Source of the DNA: Neocallimastix lanati (nom. inval.)
Lineage: Eukaryota; Neocallimastigomycota; Neocallimastigomycetes; Neocallimastigales; Neocallimastigaceae
Length of the DNA stretch: 64,000 bases
Assembly (NCBI GenBank): GCA_016946835.1
Contig: JACVTC010000238.1
Span: 1 to 64,000 of the forward strand
Direction of reading: 5' to 3'
The notes beneath the pieces were generated by a model. It was not told where the DNA came from. It ran no database searches and was given only the letters and a program-made list of their open reading frames with translations. Position numbers and translations under genes: made by a program. Each line of letters opens with the position of its first letter. The stretch's first letter is position 1. Shown here in pieces: positions 56,810 through 64,000 of this stretch.

Positions 56810-57864
56810 ATATTAACAGAGAAATAAAAATATAAAATAAATTTAATGTAAAATATCTCTTTGAAATATATATTCCAAAATCCAAAATCATATTTAATTA
56901 ATATTTTGATTGGTAATAAATTATAATTATTAATCTTAAAATATTTAAAATATTATTTCTAATTTTTACATCCTAAATTTATATTTTAAATATAAATTTT
57001 ATATTTTGAATAATAACTAAAATTATACCAATTGCTTTAATTTTTAAATTTTATAAATTAAATATATCTATAGAAATATATATATACAATAATATTTTAT
57101 CTTGGTAATTATATAATTGATTTTAATAAAATTAGATACAAATAAAAAAAAATTATAAATAACATTTATTTTATTAAATGAATTTCTTAAATTATTGATA
57201 TATATTAATATTTTTATTATAAATAGAAAATAAAAATAAATATCTTTTTTCTGTCATAGTAATTTATTAAATAAAAATTTGAAAATAATTCACCAAATAT
57301 TAAAATAAAAATACTTTATAAAATGTATTATAAAATTCCATTCTATAATAAGCATATTATTTTGAAGTAATATAAAATTTTTTAATTCAAAAAAATACTA
57401 AAATTTTAATTAATAAAAGAAATTAAAAATGAATTTTCATACTTTAAAATAAATTAAAAAAAAAAAAAAACTTTTTAATATGACATTGCTTAATTTTATT
57501 ATTTATATTATAAATTTATTATTTATTTTAAAATATTAAATGATTAATATTTTTAATTTTAATTATCTAATCCTTATTAAATAATTTTAAAAAATATATA
57601 ATTGATAAAAAATATAAAAGAATTATTATTTTATAAAAATTAATCATAAATAAAAAAAATATTCCGAAAGTTGAAATTGTAAAACTATAAATAAAAAAAT
57701 AACCTTTTATTTGCGATAAATATTTATTAATAATATATTATTATTATTATAATTATATATTTCAGATATTATAAATTGATATAATTAAAAATAAAAAATA
57801 TATATATATTTATATTTATTTATATAATTTCATTATTTAATAAAGTTAAATAAAAATTTAAAAG
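56810..57864. other. Intergenic AT-rich 5' flank of the acidic-protein gene
   Basis: Nothing recognisable beyond A/T runs. It must hold the promoter of the downstream gene, but no motif can be singled out. Confidence 0.5.
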
Positions 57865-60800
57865 ATGATATATTTTAAAGTTTTGCATATAGTATTATTA
57901 ATTATACTTATTTGTTTCCAAGTAGTGAATACAAAAAAAAAGGGTAATAGTATTGAAAATTATTATAGTGAGGAAAAGGAAATACAAAATAAAAGATATA
58001 TAGCATATGATAATAACAATATAGAAATAAGTGATAACAATAATGAAAATGTAAATATAGATGAACGTGCTGATGAGACAAATGAAAAAGAAGAGGAAGA
58101 AGAGGAAGAGGAAGAAGAAGAAGAAAATGAGGAAGAAGAAGAAGAAGAAGAAGAAAATGAGGAAGAAGAAGAAGAAGAAGAGGAGGAAGAGAAAGAAAAT
58201 GAGGAGGAAGAAGAAGAAGAAGAAGAAGAAAATGAGGAGGAAGAAGAAGAAGAAGAAGAAGAAAATGAGGAGGAAGAAGAAGAAGAAGAAGAAAATGAGG
58301 AGGAAGAAGAAGAAGAAGAAGAAGAAAATGAGGAGGAAGAAGAAGAAGAAGAAGAAAATGAGGAGGAAGAAGAAGAAGAAGAAGAAAACGAGGAGGAAGA
58401 AGAAGAAGAAGAAGAAGAAGAAGAAGAAGAAGAAGAAGAAAATGAGGAGGAAGAAGAAGAAGAAGAAGAAAATGAGGAGGAAGAAGAAGAAGAAGAAGAA
58501 GAAAATGAGGAAAATGAGGAGGAAGAAGAAGAAGAAGAAGAAGAAGAAGAAGAAGAAGAAGAAAATGAGGAGGAAGAAGAAGAAGAAGAAGAAAATGAGG
58601 AGGAAGAAGAAGAAGAAGAGGAAGAAGAGAAAGAAAATGAAGAGGAAGAAGAGGAAAATGAAGAAGAAGAAAATGAAGAGGAAGAAGAGGAAAATGAAGA
58701 AGAGGAAAAGGAAGAAGAAGAAAATGAAGAGGAAGAAGAGGAAAATGAAGAAGAGGAAAATGAAGAAGAAGAAAATGAAGAGGAAGAAGAGGAAAAGGAA
58801 GAAGAAGAAAATGAAGAGGAAGAAGAGGAAAAGGAAGAAGAAGAAGAAGAGGAAAAAGAGAAAGAAAATGAGGAGGAAGAAGAGGAAGAAGAGGAAGAAG
58901 AGAAAGAAAATGAAGAGGAAGAAGAGGAAGAAAATGAAGAGGAAGAAGAGGAAAATGAAGAAGAAGAAAATGAAGAGGAAGAAGAGGAAAATGAAGAAGA
59001 AGAAAATGAAGAGGAAGAAGAGGAAAATGAAGAAGAAGAAGAAGAGGAAAAAGAGAAAGAAAATGAGGAGGAAGAAGAGGAAGAAGAGGAAGAAGAGAAA
59101 GAAAATGAAGAGGAAGAAGAGGAAGAAAATGAAGAAGATGAAAATGAAGAGGAAGAAGAGGAAAATGAAGAAGAAGAAAATGAAGAGGAAGAAGAGGAAA
59201 ATGAAGAAGAAGAAGAAGAGGAAGAAAATAATGAAGAAGAAAATAATGAAGAAGAAAATAATGAAGAGGAGGAAAATGAAGAAAAAAATAATGAAGAAGA
59301 AAATAATGAAGAAGAAAATGAGAAAGAAAATAATGAAGAAGAAAATAATGAAGAAGAAAATAATGAAGAAGAATATGAGAAAGAAAATAATGAAGAAGAA
59401 AATGAGGAAGAAGAAAATAATGAAGAGGAGGAAAATGAAGAAAAAAATAATGAAGAAGAAAATGAGAAAGAAAATAATGAAGAAGAAAATGAGGAAGAAA
59501 ATAATGAAGAAGAAAATAATGAAGAAGAAAATAATGAAGAGGAGGAAAATGAAGAAGAAAATAATGAAGAGGAGGAAAATGAGAAAGAAAATAATATAGA
59601 AGAAAATAATGAAGAGGAGGAAAATGAAGAAGAAAATAATGAAGAGGAGGAAAATGAGAAAGAAAATAATATAGAAGAAAATAATGAAGAAGAAAATAAT
59701 GAAGAAGAATATGAGAAAGAAAATAATGAAGAAGAAAATGAGGAAGAAGAAAATGAGGAAGAAGAAAATGAGGAAGAAAATAATGAAGAAGAAAATAATG
59801 AAGAGGAGGAAAATGAAGAAAAAAATAATGAAGAAGAAAATGAGAAAGAAAATAATGAAGAAGAAAATAATGAAGAGGAGGAAAACGAAGAAGAAAATAA
59901 TGAAGAAGAAAATAATGAAGAAGAAAATGAGAAAGAAAATAATATAGAAGAAAATAATGAAGAAGAAAATAATGAAGAAGAATATGAGAAAGAAAATAAT
60001 GAAGAAGAAAATGAGGAAGAAAATAATGAAGAAGAAAATAATGAAGAGGAGGAAAATGAAGAAGAAAATAATGAAGAAGAAAATAATGAAGAAGAAAATA
60101 ATGAAGAAGAAAATGAGAAAGAAAATAATATAGAAGAAAATAATGAAGAAGAAAATAATGAAGAAGAATATGAGAAAGAAAATAATGAAGAAGAAAATGA
60201 GGAAGAAAATAATGAAGAAGAAAATAATGAAGAGGAGGAAAATGAAGAAGAAAATAATGAAGAAGAAAATAATGAAGAAGAAAATAATGAAGAAGAAAAT
60301 GAGAAAGAAAATAATATAGAAGAAAATAATGAAGAAGAAAATAATGAAGAAGAATATGAGAAAGAAAATAATGAAGAAGAAAATGAGGAAGAAAATAATG
60401 AAGAAGAAAATAATGAAGAAGAAAATGAGAAAGAAAATAATGAAGAAGAAAATAATGAAGAAGAAAATAATGGAGAAGAAAATAATGAAGAAGAATATGA
60501 GAAAGAAAATAATGAAGAAGAAAATGAGGAAGAAGAAAATAATGAAGAGGAGGAAAATGAAGAAAAAAATAATGAAGAAGAAAATGAGAAAGAAAATAAT
60601 GAAGAAGAAAATGAGGAAGAAAATAATGAAGAAGAAAATAATGAAGAAGAAAATAATGAAGAGGAGGAAAATGAAGAAGAAAATAATGAAGAGGAGGAAA
60701 ATGAGAAAGAAAATAATATAGAAGAAAATAATGAAGAGGAGGAAAATGAAGAAGAAAATAATGAAGAGGAGGAAAATGAGAAAGAAAATAATATAGAAGA

Positions 60801-62145
60801 AAATAATGAAGAAGAAAATAATGAAGAAGAATATGAGAAAGAAAATAATGAAGAAGAAAATGAGGAAGAAGAAAATGAGGAAGAAGAAAATGAGGAAGAA
60901 AATAATGAAGAAGAAAATAATGAAGAGGAGGAAAATGAAGAAAAAAATAATGAAGAAGAAAATGAGAAAGAAAATAATGAAGAAGAAAATAATGAAGAGG
61001 AGGAAAACGAAGAAGAAAATAATGAAGAAGAAAATAATGAAGAAGAAAATGAGAAAGAAAATAATATAGAAGAAAATAATGAAGAAGAAAATAATGAAGA
61101 AGAATATGAGAAAGAAAATAATGAAGAAGAAAATGAGGAAGAAAATAATGAAGAAGAAAATAATGAAGAGGAGGAAAATGAAGAAGAAAATAATGAAGAA
61201 GAAAATAATGAAGAAGAAAATAATGAAGAAGAAAATGAGAAAGAAAATAATATAGAAGAAAATAATGAAGAAGAAAATAATGAAGAAGAATATGAGAAAG
61301 AAAATAATGAAGAAGAAAATGAGGAAGAAAATAATGAAGAAGAAAATAATGAAGAGGAGGAAAATGAAGAAGAAAATAATGAAGAAGAAAATAATGAAGA
61401 AGAAAATAATGAAGAAGAAAATGAGAAAGAAAATAATATAGAAGAAAATAATGAAGAAGAAAATAATGAAGAAGAATATGAGAAAGAAAATAATGAAGAA
61501 GAAAATGAGGAAGAAAATAATGAAGAAGAAAATAATGAAGAAGAAAATGAGAAAGAAAATAATGAAGAAGAAAATAATGAAGAAGAAAATAATGGAGAAG
61601 AAAATAATGAAGAAGAAAATGAGGATGAAAATATGAATATAGAAACTGATGATATTGGATATATTATTGATGAAGATAATATTTACACATGTAGTAAACA
61701 AAGTTCAAACAATATAATTTGTAAGAAATATACAATTTCAGAAACCTCATGTACTTCAAATAATATAGGAAAATTATTTATAGAAGATGAAAAGATTTCT
61801 ATTTGTCTAAACTATTCGAATAAAGAATACAGTGTGAAATTAGATGAAGCTAATAATGGAAATTATGTACTATATAAGTCTTCAACTACAAATGAAATTT
61901 TCGGTACAAGTAATAATAAACCATATGTTATCGTTACTGTTAATGAAAATTCTGTTATATTAAATACTAAATATTCGAATGGATTAAAATATGTATATAT
62001 TAATAAGGAAGGAAGTTCAGTATCCTCAATGTATAGAATCATGAATAAAGGAGATAGCTGCCCAAAGAATGGAAATTCATCTGTTATTATGGAAGAAAAT
62101 ATATTGGAATTAGAATGTGACAATGGAATATGTTCGGAACCTTGA
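57865..62145 (+). CDS. Secreted Glu/Asn/Lys repeat protein with scaffoldin-like C-terminal cap, 1,426 residues
   Basis: Intronless. Residues about 1-23 are a signal peptide (YFKVLHIVLLIILICFQVV, cleavage near NTKKK). A short Asn-rich spacer leads to about 1,180 residues made almost only of Glu, with Asn and Lys. The first third is poly-Glu broken by EN or KEN; the rest is NNEEE, KENN, NIEENN and EEEYEKENN units. At about residue 1,257 it turns into a folded-looking cap of about 170 residues: DIGYIIDEDN, seven Cys, IGKLF, ISICLNYS, YVLYKSSTTNEIFG, YVYINKEGSS, ending CSEP. The cap closely matches the last exon of the 14-exon gene, with all seven Cys conserved, and shares the 'GYY...C...C...GKL...LC' order with scaffoldin units. 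Function unknown. A highly charged secreted protein might bind cations or basic partners or act as a spacer in the wall; this is speculation. The long antisense frame is a by-product of the repeat. Confidence 0.85.
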   Translation: MIYFKVLHIVLLIILICFQVVNTKKKGNSIENYYSEEKEIQNKRYIAYDNNNIEISDNNNENVNIDERADETNEKEEEEEEEEEEEENEEEEEEEEENEEEEEEEEEEEKENEEEEEEEEEENEEEEEEEEEENEEEEEEEEENEEEEEEEEEENEEEEEEEEENEEEEEEEEENEEEEEEEEEEEEEEEEENEEEEEEEEENEEEEEEEEEENEENEEEEEEEEEEEEEEEENEEEEEEEEENEEEEEEEEEEEKENEEEEEENEEEENEEEEEENEEEEKEEEENEEEEEENEEEENEEEENEEEEEEKEEEENEEEEEEKEEEEEEEKEKENEEEEEEEEEEEKENEEEEEEENEEEEEENEEEENEEEEEENEEEENEEEEEENEEEEEEEKEKENEEEEEEEEEEEKENEEEEEEENEEDENEEEEEENEEEENEEEEEENEEEEEEEENNEEENNEEENNEEEENEEKNNEEENNEEENEKENNEEENNEEENNEEEYEKENNEEENEEEENNEEEENEEKNNEEENEKENNEEENEEENNEEENNEEENNEEEENEEENNEEEENEKENNIEENNEEEENEEENNEEEENEKENNIEENNEEENNEEEYEKENNEEENEEEENEEEENEEENNEEENNEEEENEEKNNEEENEKENNEEENNEEEENEEENNEEENNEEENEKENNIEENNEEENNEEEYEKENNEEENEEENNEEENNEEEENEEENNEEENNEEENNEEENEKENNIEENNEEENNEEEYEKENNEEENEEENNEEENNEEEENEEENNEEENNEEENNEEENEKENNIEENNEEENNEEEYEKENNEEENEEENNEEENNEEENEKENNEEENNEEENNGEENNEEEYEKENNEEENEEEENNEEEENEEKNNEEENEKENNEEENEEENNEEENNEEENNEEEENEEENNEEEENEKENNIEENNEEEENEEENNEEEENEKENNIEENNEEENNEEEYEKENNEEENEEEENEEEENEEENNEEENNEEEENEEKNNEEENEKENNEEENNEEEENEEENNEEENNEEENEKENNIEENNEEENNEEEYEKENNEEENEEENNEEENNEEEENEEENNEEENNEEENNEEENEKENNIEENNEEENNEEEYEKENNEEENEEENNEEENNEEEENEEENNEEENNEEENNEEENEKENNIEENNEEENNEEEYEKENNEEENEEENNEEENNEEENEKENNEEENNEEENNGEENNEEENEDENMNIETDDIGYIIDEDNIYTCSKQSSNNIICKKYTISETSCTSNNIGKLFIEDEKISICLNYSNKEYSVKLDEANNGNYVLYKSSTTNEIFGTSNNKPYVIVTVNENSVILNTKYSNGLKYVYINKEGSSVSSMYRIMNKGDSCPKNGNSSVIMEENILELECDNGICSEP
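59401..61644 (+). repeat. 1,122-bp exact-looking tandem duplication within the acidic-protein gene
   Basis: The sequence from about 59401 to 60522 is repeated from about 60523 to 61644 with an offset of 1,122 bp (374 codons), and the encoded order of units is the same in both copies. The edges may shift slightly because the surroundings are also repetitive. Being a multiple of three, it keeps the frame. Confidence 0.75.
59941..60498 (+). repeat. 186-bp tandem repeats (62 codons) within the larger duplication
   Basis: The start AATATAGAAG recurs at 59941, 60127 and 60313, giving a 186-bp period. Each unit encodes NIEENN ... EEEYEKENN ... EENEKEN. The set is copied again 1,122 bp downstream (61063 on). 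Confidence 0.7.
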
Positions 62146-62771
62146 AATTAAAAATTTTTAACTAAATAAATTAAAAATTGTATTATAAAATATTATATTT
62201 TTTTACAATAATATTAAAATAATATTTATAATAATTAAAATATATTTTGGTTCTATTATTAAAAATAATTCCTTTTTTTTTGCATTTACATATATAGTAT
62301 AATATTAAGAAAAACTAAAATAAATATTACCAATTGTCATGAAAAAATTATAAATTTAATTAATTTTCATTTATAATGCTTTCTATTATTTAAATAAAAT
62401 ATATTTATTACAATTAAAACAAAAAAATAAAAACTTATATATTTTTATTTGTATAATTAATTTTTAATTTCAAATTCAAAAAATTATAATTTATTTAAAT
62501 TTTTTATTTTTTTCCAATTTTTAAATATGAGCAATTAGCAATATTATTTTTAAATCACACTTTTAATTTAATTTATAAAATAAAATAACTACAATATAAT
62601 TTATTTTTAAACAAAAATAAAAAAAATTAAATATAATATTTATTTCCCTATTTATTATTTATATATAATATTTATTTAATATATTATTTAATTATTTATT
62701 TTAAAAAAATATATTTTTAAAATAGAAAATCTTGTTAGAAATAAAAATATAAAGATTAATTAAAGGGGTAA
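62146..62771. other. Intergenic AT-rich DNA
   Basis: Nothing recognisable; 3' flank of the acidic-protein gene. Confidence 0.5.
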
Positions 62772-62929
62772 TGTTATATGAATTAATATATTAGTGTAAG
62801 ATATGTGACTAATAGTAACAAAAAGCCACATATTATGTTTACTATAAATATCATAAAAAAGTATAAAATTATGTACATATACTATTCTTTATTATTATAT
62901 AATAAAAAAAGAGATTTATACTTTTCACA

Positions 62930-62963
62930 GATTAAGAGTCTCAACTCTTTAGTTGAGCTATCA
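62930..62963 (+). other. Primer-binding-site-like sequence, tRNA-Lys(CUU) half
   Basis: Plus strand GATTAAGAGTCTCAACTC, then TTTAGTTGAGCTATCA; its complement reads GATAGCTCAACTAAAGAG, then TTGAGACTCTTAATC, a D-arm plus anticodon arm with a CTT anticodon. The first 14 nt (GATTAAGAGTCTCA) are identical to the PBS of copia copy 1. No T-arm or acceptor stem follows, so it is not a tRNA gene. Confidence 0.55.
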
Positions 62964-63249
62964 ATAAAGCTAAATTGAAATTTATAAAATATAAAATCAT
63001 TTTATCATTAATATTCAAACTAATAAAAATATATTTTTATTATTTTTATAAAATTTATTATAGAAACAAAACGTATTAACCAATATCAATAAGAAAATAT
63101 TACAGAACAATTGTGAGAATGTTAAGGATTTAAAATTTAAAATAAAATGCTTATTGTAATAGGTCATAGTTATTATTAATTTTCTAAAAATAAAAAAATG
63201 ATATAAATACATATACATATAATTAGATAAAAAGAAAATGTTAAAATAA

Positions 63250-63500
63250 AATAATAGTCAACTAGTCTATCTAAATAAATGTCAACTAGCTAAGTTGTGA
63301 ATAAATGATAATAAAATAAAAATAATTGTCAACTAGCTAGGTTGATTAACAATAAAAATAAAAATAATTGTTGATTAGTTTATCTAAGTTGTAAATAATT
63401 AACTATAAAATGATTGTCAACTAGATTAACTAAATTGAAAATAATAGATAATAAAAATAAAAATAATAGTCTAACTAGTGAAGTTTTAAATAATTAAATT
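63250..63500 (+). repeat. Degenerate palindromic tandem repeats (GTCAACTAGCTAGGTTG type)
   Basis: About six units carry GTCAACTAG(N)TAA/GTTG-like palindromes (for example CAACTAGCTAGGTTG near 63330), separated by AATAAAAATAAAAATAA spacers. The period is irregular, about 45-60 bp. They do not code. Confidence 0.6.
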
Positions 63501-64000
63501 TAAAATAATAGTCATTTTAAGTTATTAAGACTAAGAATTATCAATTACAAATAATCTGTTTATTCAAGTTAATTAAAAATTAATATCTTTAACTAAATAT
63601 TAATGAAACACATAAAATAAAAAATATTAACAACTAATTGAAAAAGAGACAAATAAAAATGATTTATAAAAATTAATATTATCATTAATATATAATATAA
63701 ACATAATTTATTTTTAATATAAATAAATATATAATTAATAAAATAATAAAATTATTAAATATTAAATAATATATCCTCATACACAAAATCTGTTCTGACA
63801 TTATACAATTCAAAATAATATAAAAAATTAATATAGATATATAATATGATTTAACTTAATTTTTAATATACAATAAAATACCATCAAGAAAAATTAACAA
63901 ATAATTAATGCTGAAACTAGAAAAAATCCACAGAAAATATAATAATAGAAATTTTAATAATTAAAGTTTTACACTAAAATTTTAACAAATAATGTTCAAG

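Larger units (their letters stand above)
62772..64000 (+). mobile_element. Probable 5' end of a second copia-lineage element, running off the window
   Basis: A candidate LTR of 158 bp (62772-62929, TGTTATATG ... TTTTCACA) is followed at once by a tRNA-Lys-half-like primer site (62930-62963), and then, about 290-540 nt further in, by tandem palindromic repeats (63250-63500). This is the same layout as the 5' part of copia copy 1, although the sequences differ. In copy 1 gag begins about 1.1 kb after the PBS, so any coding part here would start near or beyond the window end. Whether the element is whole cannot be told. Confidence 0.45.

Noticed and set aside
58061-61636. Lys/Met/Arg-rich frames (KKKMRRKKKK) in the sense strand of the acidic gene
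   Set aside because: They are frame-shifted readings of the GAA/GAG repeat with no signal peptide or cap; the Glu frame has both.
57898-61701. A 1,267-codon open frame antisense to the acidic protein, all Phe/Ile/Leu
   Set aside because: Antisense of GAA, GAG, AAT and AAA codons can never give a stop in this frame, so the opening is automatic. The sequence has no protein-like features.
62930-62963. A tRNA-Lys gene
   Set aside because: Only the D-arm and anticodon arm are present; there is no TTCGA-type T-arm, acceptor stem or 3' end. The placement fits a retroelement primer site.

Overview
The window looks like nuclear DNA of an anaerobic gut fungus (Neocallimastigomycota: the Neocallimastix, Piromyces and Anaeromyces group). 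Three things point there. Intergenic DNA is extremely A+T rich. The longest gene is a giant, cysteine-rich repeat protein with the GYY-x-N / LI-x-C repeat style of fungal cellulosome scaffoldins. The spliced gene has short AT-rich introns with GTAAG/GTATG donors and TTTAG/ACAG acceptors. No 16S-type, phage or bacterial operon structure is present.

Layout. 0.3-18.5 kb (+): a giant ScaA-type scaffoldin of about 6,050 residues, with a secretion signal at the start, hundreds of Cys/GYY repeats, six spaced dibasic sites and a Thr-rich, GPI-like tail. Its first 95 codons lie in a different frame from the rest. 18.5-23.9 kb: AT-rich DNA holding a fragment with a CPVC zinc-knuckle-like motif, telomere-like CCCTAA motifs and a foldback MITE with 9-bp target duplications. 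24.0-31.3 kb (+): a 14-exon secreted gene, assembled here from splice sites, of about 1,432 residues. It is built from tandemly copied exon cassettes whose internal introns are all phase 1, and ends in an acidic stretch and a 7-Cys cap domain. 31.3-35.0 kb: dispersed repeats and a short fragment resembling a metallo-beta-lactamase start. 35.0-41.4 kb (-): a Ty1/copia element with both LTRs, broken. 42.3-44.1 kb (-): a two-domain glycosyltransferase (GT2-like plus GT8). 46.3-46.9 kb (+): an orphan pair of exons with a membrane segment. 47.6-49.4 kb: decayed copia pol and a solo LTR. 50.5-52.5 kb (-): the tail end of a second, broken scaffoldin, fused through a 10-nt telomere-like motif to a 5'-truncated copia copy (52.5-56.8 kb, +). 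57.9-62.1 kb (+): a secreted, almost pure Glu/Asn/Lys protein of 1,426 residues ending in the same 7-Cys cap. 62.8 kb to the edge: probable start of another copia-lineage element.

How it fits together. The ScaA gene, the 14-exon gene, the acidic protein and the broken fragment share modules: the signal-peptide entry, C-x(n)-C/GYY units, 'GKL...LC' units and conserved dibasic sites. The window therefore reads as a scaffoldin-family cluster. Established work on gut fungi ties ScaA-type proteins to assembly of dockerin-bearing plant-cell-wall hydrolases. The roles of the other two family members are unknown. Retroelement copies in inverted orientation appear to have broken, truncated and partly homogenised parts of the cluster.
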